From Calditrichota bacterium (GTDB taxonomy: Bacteria > CLD3): a stretch of DNA of 64,000 bases. The stretch spans positions 120,682 through 184,681 of the forward strand of contig QQUF01000016.1 of the NCBI GenBank assembly GCA_008501735.1, written 5' to 3'. Under the pieces are notes generated by a model. That model was not told where the DNA came from and made no database searches. It was given only the letters and a program-made list of their open reading frames with translations. Position numbers and translations under genes: made by a program. Below are positions 1 through 8,710 of the stretch, one piece after another. Within the stretch, counting starts at the first letter, position 1. Each line of letters starts with the position of its first letter.

Positions 1-806
1 CTGAAAATGGCGTAAAAGTCAGTTCTTTCGGCAATGAATACGAAATTACAGGTCGTTACATTATTGCTTCTGACGGAGTTGAGTCACAGGTCGCTCGTTT
101 TGCAGGAATTAAAAACACAATGAAGCTCAAAGACATTCATTCTTGCATTCAGTACTTAGTAAGAGACATTGAAATTGACGAAGAATGCATTGATATTTAC
201 GTCGGAAATAAAGTTTCTCCGGGCGGTTATGTTTGGGTTTTTCCAAAAGGTAAAAGAATGGCGAATGTTGGACTTGGAATTTGTACGAATAAAAGCAAAA
301 ATAAAAATGCAAAAGCCTACCTTGACGAATTTATGGAAAAGCATTTTCCAAAAGGTAAAATCGTTGGAATGGTTCTCGGAGCAGTTCCTGGAAGTTCTTA
401 CGTAAAACAACTCGTAAAAGACAACATTCTTTTTATCGGTGATGCAGCAAGACAAGTGAATCCGCTGACTGGTGGTGGAATTTTCTTTGCTTTGGAAGCA
501 GGAAGAATTTCTGGTGAAGTAATCGCAGAAGCACACCGAAAAGGCGATAATTCGATTTTACAAAATTATCAAACAATTTGGGACAAAGAATACGGCAAGT
601 TGTTTTCGATGTACTACAAAATGCGAAAACTTTTCCTTTCTATGAACGACGACGAATTCGATTTCCTTGTCCAAGAAGTAAACAAAGTTGCGTCAAAGTA
701 TGACGGTGGAACAAATTTCAACAAACAAATTCCCGAAATTCTTTGGAAAGCATTTACAAAAAATCCGAAATTTATGCTGAAAGCCGGTTTAAGTATGTTT
801 AAATAA
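1..806 (+). CDS. Geranylgeranyl reductase family FAD-dependent oxidoreductase, 3' part
   Basis: The gene is cut by the left edge of the window: the frame is open from base 3, and the ATG at 120 is internal, because the upstream residues (IIASDGVES) already match the NAD/FAD-binding region of the family. Further on, FIGDAARQVNPLTGGGI is the classic second FAD-binding motif (GDAA...P..G.GI) of geranylgeranyl reductases and related flavin monooxygenases. Family members reduce isoprenoid double bonds or act as halogenase/monooxygenase-like enzymes; here reduction of a polyprenyl chain (for example of a quinone or lipid) is the likely role, but the substrate cannot be read from this fragment. A terminator follows the stop directly. 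Confidence 0.85.
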   Translation, partial: ENGVKVSSFGNEYEITGRYIIASDGVESQVARFAGIKNTMKLKDIHSCIQYLVRDIEIDEECIDIYVGNKVSPGGYVWVFPKGKRMANVGLGICTNKSKNKNAKAYLDEFMEKHFPKGKIVGMVLGAVPGSSYVKQLVKDNILFIGDAARQVNPLTGGGIFFALEAGRISGEVIAEAHRKGDNSILQNYQTIWDKEYGKLFSMYYKMRKLFLSMNDDEFDFLVQEVNKVASKYDGGTNFNKQIPEILWKAFTKNPKFMLKAGLSMFK

Positions 807-832
807 AAAAGCCCAATTTCTTGGGCTTTTAA
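805..832. terminator. Bidirectional rho-independent terminator
   Basis: A-tract, 7-bp stem AGCCCAA/TTGGGCT (811-817 with 822-828) and a T-tract lie between two convergent genes, so the hairpin can serve both strands. Confidence 0.8.
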
Positions 833-837
833 AGTAG

Positions 838-3800
838 TTATTTGACAAATAGCATTTTTCGAGTTTGCTGAAAACTATCAGTTTTTAATTTGTAAAAATA
901 AATTCCACTACTTACAATGTTTCCTTTTTCGTCACTTCCATTCCAAGAGACTTTGTAGTTTGATGGCTCTAAATTTTGGTTTACCAAAGTTTTTACTTTT
1001 TGCCCTTTAGTGTTAAAAATGCTCAAGTTTATAAAAGATGTTTTGGGAATTCCAAAGCTAATATTTGTTTTGGGGTTGAATGGATTTGGGTAATTTTGCT
1101 CAAGTTCAAATTCTGTTGGTACTGTTACTGTCTTTTCTGAAATACCTTCTGCATTCTCAATATTTTCCTTCAAAAACAATGATTTACCAATTTTAATTTC
1201 GTAACTCACATTTTTACTCAAGTCATCAGAGTTCCTTTTCCAAACGGCAAGAGTGTAGTAACCGCTACTTGAAATTTTCACTGTAAAGTCTTCATTTGCT
1301 CCGTCTAAAGCTGAGTATGAAATTCCCGCGTTTCCGTAAGAATCAACGTAGTAATCAGATTTTTTCGAATAAAGTTCATCTTTGTCGTAAAATGAAAACC
1401 CTAAATCAACGTCTGTAGAATTGTTTATCAACTGGAAAATATAATTTCCCGAAAGGTGAATTGAAGGTGGAAAGTAAAATTCATAAATTCGTAAAAGAGA
1501 ATTTGAACCCATTGTAAAACTTCCAATTGAAACAGGAGTAGTTTGCAATCCGCTGATTGTGTAAGAACCTGTTTCATTTGTACCTTCGATTACAAAATCA
1601 GTTAAAGAGCTTTTATTCCCTAATCCAGAGAAAGAAGGAACATAATTTTCACGCGTAATACCAAAATAATATTTACCTTTTGGTGCAACATTGCCGTTCA
1701 CAATGACAAAGTCGTTTCTTCCTGAAGCCCAGTTTGAAGATTCCAAAGCTGTTTCAAAGCCATTTTCACTATCGGAATAGTCGTTGTGAAGCCTTATGTC
1801 AAAATCATTTGTCATTGAAGTCGGAATTATGGAAACTCCTAACAAATTTTTTGAATAACCTCCCCAAGAAAGTGGTAAACCAAAACCAAAATCAAAACCG
1901 TCACAATTATAAAAAGTTGCTCCTGTTGTATTTTTTTTCGGAGGTGCATTTCTTGAAACAGGACTTTGATTCAAAAGTGGATAAGGTGACCAAACTTTTT
2001 GGGTTGTAAAAGTATTGTCATTTTCATTTGTTTCCCAAATTTCCTCGTCTGCATCTAAAAATGCTTTAACAGTGTGTCTTCCTCCTCTAACGTTGTAAGG
2101 TCCTTTGTTTGTCAATTTTTTTGTATTTCCGGTGCCGACTCCTGAAGTAGAAAGATAGTAATACTGAACATCATCAACATAAACTTTACTTTCGTGAGAG
2201 AGTGCATCACCTTCGCCATTATTTTGGTAAGCAAAATTTAAGTAAGTTGAAGTAGAGTTTCCATTCAATGTGGAAGAATTTTGGCAATTTGAGTTTGTTG
2301 CAGAATTATCTTTTCTAACGACCAAAGCATCGTCCCAACCACTTGGAGTTAATTCATCTAAATTTGGTCGGGTTAGTTTTGCCTTCCAAACTCCTCTTCC
2401 GTTAGTTGCAGCGAAAAGATATCCTGAGTTTTGGTCAATTCTTAATTCTTTCACAATAACATTCGGCAGTGCATCATCAAAAGAATACCAATTACTTCCT
2501 GCATCAGGCGAAAAGAAAACCCCTAAATCTGTTCCAATATAAAGGTGGTCAGTGTAAGTTGGATCTATTACGATTGTGTTTACAGGGTGATTTAAACCGG
2601 AAGGAGTTATATCAGTCCAAGTTGCTCCTGTGTCGTTTGTTTTGTAAATGTGACCAGGCGAAGTCGAATTACTAAAACCACTAAAAGTTATGTATGCTTT
2701 TGTGTGACAATCTGGGTCAATTGCAATGGATTTTACTATTCTTTGTGGCAAAGAACCTGTAATGTTAGTTTTGCCACTTGAGTAAGCTGAGGTTGTTACA
2801 AAGACAGTTCCATCAGTTGCTCCTGTATAAATCACATTTGAGTTATTTGGGGCAATTGCAATTGCAGAAATTTTTTCGGTTCCACCTCCTGTTAAGTCTC
2901 CACTTCCAATTGTGTTCCAATTACTCATTTTATCTGTGGTTTTCCAAATCCTATAAGTTCCACCGTAAAGTACGGAAGAGTTATTTGGGTCCATTTCCAT
3001 TGGAGCATAAAATCTACATCTCCCGTCAGCAACATCATCTGTATAAGAAATACCACTATTTTTGTTAGAAAAAGATGCTCCTCCATTAGTAGACCTTAAT
3101 GGCTTAAAATTTACATAACTTGAGTAGGCATAAGTTGGGTCGTTAAAATCGAATTCTGTTGCTCCTCCATCTCCAGTCCTTGCAATATTCCAAGTCGAAG
3201 AAGCTAATTTAGAAATTGTTCCATTATCTTGAGTTCCAGAAAGCAAAACTTCGTTATCAGTTGGGTGAATTGCTACGCTATTGCATTGTGTAATTTCCAT
3301 TCCATAACTAATTTTTGTAAAATTCTGGAAATCATCTGTCGTCTTGAAAACTCCTCCATCGCAACCAATAAAAAAAGTATTTGTATCGGTCGGATGTCTT
3401 ACCAAAACTCTTTGGTCTGCGTGAACGTATTTTGAGTTTGAAGGGTTATAAGTCCAATGGCTTTTTTTATAGAAATTAGAGCCTCCATTTTTAGATCTCC
3501 AAAGGTCTAATCCACCAACATAAATTTTGTTGTGATTTCCTCTATCAGTCAAAATCGTATTACAAGACCAACCTTGAGAACCCAAAACATTTGCAGAATT
3601 ATTTTCTAAACTCCAAGTTTGTCCATAATCTGTAGATTTCAAAATCCCTAAAGTTGAGCCATCTGAGTTATCTTCAATCATAGCAAAGGCTTCATTGTAA
3701 TAGCCAGAAGAAGAACCGTAATCAACTGAGACACGACCAATTGATAAAGACAAACTTGAAGGCATTGTTGAAGCACTCCAAGTATTTCCAAAATCATTTG

Positions 3801-4737
3801 AGTAAAAAACTCCAAAACCCGTAACTCCGCAGACAAATTTATTTAAGTCATTTGGATTTTGCACTAAATCAGTAACATCGGCATTCGCAGCACCAACAGC
3901 TGTACTAATAGAAACTTGTGTCCAATTCTCTCCATTATCACTACTTTGGAAAATTCCACGACTCGTTGCGGCAAGTACAATTCCTGTAAAACTTGTATGA
4001 ATTATTTTGTAAAAATTAACTGAACCTGTGTAAGCAGCACTAAAATTTGTTGCATTCCAAGTTGCTCCACCATCTGTAGATTTTAAAACTGCGGAACTTG
4101 AGACTGTTACACCTGCAGTATTTTCACCGTCTGTCCCAATTAAAATCTCGTCAGGATTTGAACCCCTCAAGGAGATTGCTGAAACGCGTAAATTTGGAAT
4201 GTTGTCATCAAGAGCGCTCCAAGAACTTCCACCACTTGTTGTCTTCCAAATTCCACCGCCGTTAGTTCCTGCATAAATTATGTTCGGGTTTGATGGATTT
4301 ACAGCGAGAGCAAGAACTCGTCCTGCGATTGCATTTTTTGAAGGACCAACGGATTCCCAAGTATTTTCATAATTGAGTTCATTCCCACCTTTATTCTTTC
4401 CTCCGTGAATTTTAGGAATTCCATCATTAATTTTGCTACCAAAACCCGGAATTGTCGTCTTTAGTGTTTCGTACTGTTCAAAAACATAGTTTGTTGGGAA
4501 ACTACCAGATGGGTAAGCAAGTTCATAAAATTTAACCCAATCTCTCATAAATGGTTTGAAACCAGTTCCTTTCCCTTTTTTTTCGCCTCTCAAATATTTA
4601 AGAGCAATCGGATTTTTTTCAAGGTTGTATTGCTTTACCCATTTTTCATTTCTTGCTTGCCAATTTTCAGCATTAACTCCACTCGTCATAAATGCTATTG
4701 AAGTAATTATTCCTAAAGAAAGATTTAATAATTTCAT
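838..4737 (-). CDS. T9SS-secreted beta-propeller (BNR/VPS10-like) protein
   Basis: A 1299-residue exported protein. Residues 1-23 form a signal peptide ending VNA. Residues ~130-810 hold many copies of a BNR/sortilin-like propeller repeat (NPSNPNIIYAGTNGGGIWKT, then SSDNGENW, STDYGQTW, KTNDTGATW), as in VPS10/glycosidase-type propellers. A CARDB-like Ig module follows (around AFLDADEEIWETNENDNTF). The last ~88 residues are a T9SS type A sorting domain with NYPNPFNP, a GQKVKTL strand and the end KMLFVK. The protein is therefore expected to cross the outer membrane by T9SS and be anchored or released at the surface; the propeller may bind glycans or proteins, but no catalytic residues are evident. 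Its start overlaps the stop of the small gene upstream by ATGA, so the two are translationally coupled. Confidence 0.88.
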   Translation of the reverse strand: MKLLNLSLGIITSIAFMTSGVNAENWQARNEKWVKQYNLEKNPIALKYLRGEKKGKGTGFKPFMRDWVKFYELAYPSGSFPTNYVFEQYETLKTTIPGFGSKINDGIPKIHGGKNKGGNELNYENTWESVGPSKNAIAGRVLALAVNPSNPNIIYAGTNGGGIWKTTSGGSSWSALDDNIPNLRVSAISLRGSNPDEILIGTDGENTAGVTVSSSAVLKSTDGGATWNATNFSAAYTGSVNFYKIIHTSFTGIVLAATSRGIFQSSDNGENWTQVSISTAVGAANADVTDLVQNPNDLNKFVCGVTGFGVFYSNDFGNTWSASTMPSSLSLSIGRVSVDYGSSSGYYNEAFAMIEDNSDGSTLGILKSTDYGQTWSLENNSANVLGSQGWSCNTILTDRGNHNKIYVGGLDLWRSKNGGSNFYKKSHWTYNPSNSKYVHADQRVLVRHPTDTNTFFIGCDGGVFKTTDDFQNFTKISYGMEITQCNSVAIHPTDNEVLLSGTQDNGTISKLASSTWNIARTGDGGATEFDFNDPTYAYSSYVNFKPLRSTNGGASFSNKNSGISYTDDVADGRCRFYAPMEMDPNNSSVLYGGTYRIWKTTDKMSNWNTIGSGDLTGGGTEKISAIAIAPNNSNVIYTGATDGTVFVTTSAYSSGKTNITGSLPQRIVKSIAIDPDCHTKAYITFSGFSNSTSPGHIYKTNDTGATWTDITPSGLNHPVNTIVIDPTYTDHLYIGTDLGVFFSPDAGSNWYSFDDALPNVIVKELRIDQNSGYLFAATNGRGVWKAKLTRPNLDELTPSGWDDALVVRKDNSATNSNCQNSSTLNGNSTSTYLNFAYQNNGEGDALSHESKVYVDDVQYYYLSTSGVGTGNTKKLTNKGPYNVRGGRHTVKAFLDADEEIWETNENDNTFTTQKVWSPYPLLNQSPVSRNAPPKKNTTGATFYNCDGFDFGFGLPLSWGGYSKNLLGVSIIPTSMTNDFDIRLHNDYSDSENGFETALESSNWASGRNDFVIVNGNVAPKGKYYFGITRENYVPSFSGLGNKSSLTDFVIEGTNETGSYTISGLQTTPVSIGSFTMGSNSLLRIYEFYFPPSIHLSGNYIFQLINNSTDVDLGFSFYDKDELYSKKSDYYVDSYGNAGISYSALDGANEDFTVKISSSGYYTLAVWKRNSDDLSKNVSYEIKIGKSLFLKENIENAEGISEKTVTVPTEFELEQNYPNPFNPKTNISFGIPKTSFINLSIFNTKGQKVKTLVNQNLEPSNYKVSWNGSDEKGNIVSSGIYFYKLKTDSFQQTRKMLFVK

Positions 4738-5054
4738 TTTTCTAATCCTTGTGTTTTTTCTTGTCGTTGTAATTTTAGCGTTCTGATTGCTTGTTGAAGT
4801 TTAGTTGCCAACTTGTTGTTCTTTTGTAGTTTGGCTTTTTCTAAATTTTTACTCAAAAACAATAGCTCCTCGTCTTTTTTAAGTTCTTCTAACTTCTTTA
4901 TGAGCTTAAGACCCTCTGTCTCAGAAAAAGGATTTTCGATTTGAGAGACTATTTTTTTCTTTTTAAACTCTAGGTTTTCAGTATTGCCTAAACCTATTGA
5001 GATGAAAGTTGTGTTAAGTGTTAAAACTGTAATGAGAATTTTTAAATTTTTCAT
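4734..5054 (-). CDS. Small secreted coiled-coil protein
   Basis: A 106-residue protein with a signal peptide (hydrophobic residues 5-22, ending IGLGN) followed by a Lys/Glu/Leu-rich helix (residues ~45-100: LKLIKKLEELKKDEELLFL and similar) likely to form a coiled coil. I recognise no family. It is the first gene of a two-gene operon and overlaps the propeller gene by ATGA, which suggests that the two products act together, for instance as a periplasmic partner of the secreted propeller. It could also be a stand-alone periplasmic protein of unknown role. Confidence 0.65.
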   Translation of the reverse strand: MKNLKILITVLTLNTTFISIGLGNTENLEFKKKKIVSQIENPFSETEGLKLIKKLEELKKDEELLFLSKNLEKAKLQKNNKLATKLQQAIRTLKLQRQEKTQGLEK

Positions 5055-5180
5055 TTTCTGTTCCTATAAAAAATTATTATTGAATTGTTTTGATTAGGAT
5101 AATTCACAGAACGTGCCAACCTTAAAAACCTCAATTAAAACCTTTGAATGATTTTTTTGAATTTATCGTTAAATAAGTTG

Positions 5181-5196
5181 TGTTACTATGGTAACA
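5181..5196. promoter_or_regulatory. Operator-like dyad between divergent genes
   Basis: A perfect inverted repeat, TGTTAC-TATG-GTAACA, lies in the 248-bp intergenic region between the divergent secreted-protein operon and the TonB receptor gene. It looks like a binding site for a dimeric regulator; which regulator is unknown. The rest of this intergenic region shows no recognisable riboswitch. Confidence 0.35.
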
Positions 5197-5302
5197 TTGT
5201 CGAAATAGCAACTTTCATTATAGTTTTAAATCTTATAGTAAAATTTATTTTTAGCTTTATTTTATGACTTCAATTTTTTAATGGCTAAAGTCAGGTATAG
5301 AT

Positions 5303-7480
5303 TTGTCCCGTATTTTTACTTTAACATTTGTGGTTGCATTATTTTTGCAAATTGGATTTTCAGAAACACTTGAGCCTTACACAAATCTCAATGGAAAAGT
5401 CCTTTCGCAAAATTCAAACTCGCCGATTCCTTTTGCAAACGTAGTTTTACTTGGCTCAAAATTTTTCACTCAAACTGACGAGAAAGGTGAATTTTCACTC
5501 CAAGTTCTTGAAACAGGAAAGTTTACTTTAGAAATTTCACACGTCAGTTTCCTTACTTACAAAGAACAAATTGAAATTCAAGAGTTCACAGAAATTTCGC
5601 TCAACGTCAAGCTCATCGAAGCAAGTTTTGAAGTTCAAGAAATCCTAATTTCGGATTCGCTTTCAGAAGCCTTGAATTTTTCAAAGCCAAACAAAATTCT
5701 TTCAAGACAGAAAATTTTGGACTCTGGTGCAAAATCAGTTACAGAAATTTTGGAAGAAATCCCTGGTGTTTACATTCAGAAATCTTCAGATGGAACAGCG
5801 AAACTTAGTTTTCGTGGTTCAGGAACGGAAAGAGTTTTAGTGCTTTACGACGGTGAAAATTTTCAAACAGCTTCTTCGGGAACAGATTTAAGTACTTTGA
5901 GTTTGGAGAATCTCGAAAGAATCGAAATTTACAAAGGCAACTCTTCTGCACAATTTGGCTCAGGAGCAATTGGCGGAGCAATCAACTTAGTCCCTTTGAA
6001 AAAAATTCGCAAAAATGAAATCGGAACTAGTTTCTCAGCAGGTTCATTCTCAACCTTTCAAAATCGTAATTTTGTTTCTTTAAAAGGCAAAATTCCAACT
6101 TATTTTGCTTTCTCGGAAGGTTTCAGCAAAGGTGATTTTGCTTACACAGAACAAGTCGGAGACGGAGAGTTTCGGGCAAAAAGAAAGAGAAACGAAAGGA
6201 AGCAATTTTCGGGCTTCGTAAGTGTGAAAAAAGAATTTACAAATGAGTTCTCAGCTTCAGTTTTTAGTGATATTTTTTACCGAGATAAAGAGATTCCAAA
6301 GTTGGTTGCAGAGTCCGAGAAACTTTTGAGCGAAGAAGAAAAAAACTTTTCAGGCAAAATTGAACTTACCCAAAAAATCGGTCAAAAAGAATTTCGCTTA
6401 GGTTTTGGAAGCAATTTCTTAAGTAGCGATTTCTCACAAAAAACTAATCCTTTCTACGATTCGAAAACTGAAACTCAAAACCTTTTTACAACCTTTAACT
6501 TTCAAAATAAAAAATTCAGAATTGGAAGTAAGTTTTTTGCCGAAACGCAAACAACAGAAAGTAAAACAACCTTTTCTACAATCGACGTTTTTGAAAAAAG
6601 AGAATCAAAAAGAAAAATTCTTTCAGTTTTTGGAAACAGAAAGTTCACTTTCTCAAAATTTGATATTTTTCTTAACGGAAGGGCAGATAAAGTTTTCGAT
6701 AAAGGAAAAAACAGTTCAGGAACATTCTACTCAGCTAAAATTCAAAATTTTTATAAAATAAATGAAGCCTTAACTTTTCAATTTTCAGCGGGAAAAGGAT
6801 TTAGATTACCAGAGTTTTCAAGTTTGTTTTTGGAGTCGGATTTCCAAGCAGAAGGAAACGAAAACTTAGAACCTGAAGAAAGTTTTGACTTTGAGTTTGG
6901 AGCAGAATTAAACTTTGCAAAATCTGGTGGAATTTTCAATTCTGAGCTTACTTTTTTCTATTCAAAAATTGATGAAATAATTGTTTGGCGAAGAAATCTT
7001 TACAATCGTTATTCACCGGTGAATGACGAAAAGGCTTTTAGTCGTGGTTTTGAAACAAGTTTTTCGGCTGGATTTTTTGAACAAAAGCTGAAGTTTGAAA
7101 GCAGTTACACTTACAACCTTGCTACAAATGAAACTGACGAGCCAAACAAAAAAGGTAAAATTTTGCCGAATAGACCAAAGCATCAAGCCAACTTCGGATT
7201 TTCGGTTGAGCAGTTAGGTCTTAGGTTTAGAAGCAAAACTCAATTTGTGAGTGAGCGTTTTGAAACAGAATCAAATCAAGACAAAGTTGCTGTTCACGAT
7301 TCAGGTTTGGATAACTACATAAAAACAGATTTTAGTTTGAGCAAAAAGTATGAATTTTCAAGTTGGAACTTTGAAGTCTCCTGTTTCTTAGAAAATGCTT
7401 TTGACGAAGAATACGCAAACTTAGCTTTTAGCCCAAGTTCGGGTAGAAGCTGGCGAATTGAAGTTGAGTTTAGAAAGTAA
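5303..7480 (+). CDS. TonB-dependent outer-membrane receptor
   Basis: A 725-residue outer membrane receptor with a TTG start; the ATG at 5281 is in another frame. Order: signal peptide (1-20), carboxypeptidase-regulatory-like Ig domain (~27-110, NGKVLSQNSNSPIPFANVVL), plug domain (~130-235, with ILEEIPGVYIQ, FRGSG and GSGAIGGAINL), then a 22-strand-type barrel to the C-terminus, closing with FENAFDEEYANL-like and SSGRSWRIEVEF segments typical of TonB receptors. The N-terminal regulatory domain resembles that of SusC/CirA-like receptors of Bacteroidota. The ligand (siderophore, vitamin or oligosaccharide) is not indicated: there is no SusD, ABC importer or riboswitch beside it. A long perfect hairpin follows the gene. 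Confidence 0.9.
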   Translation: MSRIFTLTFVVALFLQIGFSETLEPYTNLNGKVLSQNSNSPIPFANVVLLGSKFFTQTDEKGEFSLQVLETGKFTLEISHVSFLTYKEQIEIQEFTEISLNVKLIEASFEVQEILISDSLSEALNFSKPNKILSRQKILDSGAKSVTEILEEIPGVYIQKSSDGTAKLSFRGSGTERVLVLYDGENFQTASSGTDLSTLSLENLERIEIYKGNSSAQFGSGAIGGAINLVPLKKIRKNEIGTSFSAGSFSTFQNRNFVSLKGKIPTYFAFSEGFSKGDFAYTEQVGDGEFRAKRKRNERKQFSGFVSVKKEFTNEFSASVFSDIFYRDKEIPKLVAESEKLLSEEEKNFSGKIELTQKIGQKEFRLGFGSNFLSSDFSQKTNPFYDSKTETQNLFTTFNFQNKKFRIGSKFFAETQTTESKTTFSTIDVFEKRESKRKILSVFGNRKFTFSKFDIFLNGRADKVFDKGKNSSGTFYSAKIQNFYKINEALTFQFSAGKGFRLPEFSSLFLESDFQAEGNENLEPEESFDFEFGAELNFAKSGGIFNSELTFFYSKIDEIIVWRRNLYNRYSPVNDEKAFSRGFETSFSAGFFEQKLKFESSYTYNLATNETDEPNKKGKILPNRPKHQANFGFSVEQLGLRFRSKTQFVSERFETESNQDKVAVHDSGLDNYIKTDFSLSKKYEFSSWNFEVSCFLENAFDEEYANLAFSPSSGRSWRIEVEFRK

Positions 7481-7491
7481 AATTTATAAAA

Positions 7492-7524
7492 ACCTATCCG
7501 ATGGCTTAAAGCCATCGGATAGGT
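7492..7524. terminator. Perfect 33-nt inverted repeat (terminator or REP-like element)
   Basis: ACCTATCCGATGGCTT is followed almost directly by its exact reverse complement (16-bp arms, 1-nt centre; in practice a 14-bp stem with a 5-nt loop). It lies between convergent genes. The flanks are AT-rich but lack a clean U-tract. It resembles the other intergenic palindromes of this window (22141, 23081, 39193). Confidence 0.6.
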
Positions 7525-7529
7525 AAATT

Positions 7530-8710
7530 TTAAAAATTTTCTTTAAATTTCTTCTTCCACAGAAAATATCGAATTGTACAAAAAACAGGTGCAGCGATAA
7601 ACCCCAAAGCAATTCCCAAAATAAAAAATAAAAAGGTGTAAAGCCGAATGAACAACTTTGTTTTCAATGAGTCTTTTGTAGAAATGAATTTTTTGTAAGG
7701 TGAGAAAAGAGTGATTTTTGCAACCAAAACACTTGCGATAAAACCAAAAATCGGAACTAATCCCAAAAGGAAAGATAAAACTAAAACTTGATAAAATTTG
7801 CGGTTCAAAGTTTTGATGAAATCCTTTTCAGTTGGCTCTTCAAATAATTTATTGGCACAACTTGGGCAAGTTTGTTTCGGTGAGTTTTTAGTTAATTTAT
7901 TGGCACAACTTGGACATCTTCTTTGAGCCAATAAATTAAATTTATGGTCTTCAAGTTGCCTAACAAATTTCTCTGACTTTTGACCGAGTAGAGTGATTGC
8001 TGAAATTTTATTTTGAGTTGTTCCGCAATGAAAACAGTTCACTGCAAAAGGTAGAATTTTTTCATTACAATTTTGGCAACTCACTTTTTGACTTTCAACT
8101 TTTGCCTCGTGTTTTCTGACTGAGTAAACAAAAGCAGAAACTAAGATTCCGTAAACTGCAACCATCAAAATTCCGCTCCAAATGAGCAAAAAGAATCCGA
8201 ACAAAACCAAACTGTCTTCGAGCCAACTAATGAATTGCCCGATTAACAAATTATCGTCTTCGTCAATGTCTTGGAGGAAATTTATAAATTGTGTTCTGAG
8301 AGCGGCAAGGAAGAAAACTGCCAAAGTTCCGAAAACAAGCAAAACAGTGAAAGCATCAAAACCTGCCCATTGAACTTGCTCAAGAACTTCAGAAGCATTT
8401 TCGTTGAGCATTCCTAATTCGATTGCTAAGTAACTTGCCGATTTTAAGTAAGGCTCGAATTCGTTCAAAAGTGCTTTGACTTCGGGAATTTTATCACCGA
8501 CAAATTCCAAACCCGAAAGAACACCAAGCAAAATCAGAAGCCAATTTTTAGCGAAAAATGAACTCGCTTCAATCGGCTGAATGTTTTCAACTGTTCCGGG
8601 AAAGAATTCAGGATAAGTCAGAAAAGAGCAATTAAAAAGGCAGGAAAGAAAGTCCGCATCGAAAAAAGCGGAATCACTCCAACTGTAGAAATTATTTGAG
8701 TTATTGACAT
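7530..8710 (-). CDS. DUF4126-like membrane protein with zinc ribbons (frameshifted)
   Basis: Read from the ATG at 8710, the protein begins MSITQIISTVGVIPLFSMRT and FFPAFLIALF, then hits a stop. Restoring one base in the run at 8622-8625 joins it to the long downstream frame (LTYPEFFPG ... NWLLILLGVLSGLEFVGDKIP), giving about 393 residues. The joined N-terminus matches the plan of DUF4126 membrane proteins (N-terminal helix, R.F.P segment, then LILLGVL..EF..DKIP). After several membrane helices come zinc-ribbon modules with CxxC pairs (CQNCNEK...CFHCG; CPSCANK...CPSCANK) and two more C-terminal helices. The alternative start at 8786 gives an unconvincing N-terminus. The ATG at 8710 overlaps the end of the upstream gene by 10 bases, suggesting coupling. 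Function unknown; the frameshift could be a sequencing error or a real mutation. Confidence 0.65.

Noticed and set aside
5281-5302. ATG at 5281 as start of the TonB receptor
   Set aside because: It is in another frame from the receptor; a TTG at 5303 begins a normal signal peptide.
4740-5302. Cobalamin or other riboswitch upstream of the TonB receptor
   Set aside because: The region has no conserved box or long folded element; only the small dyad is noticeable.
8615-8630. Programmed -1 frameshifting in the DUF4126 gene
   Set aside because: No slippery heptamer in the correct phase and no downstream stimulatory structure; a one-base homopolymer difference explains it more simply.
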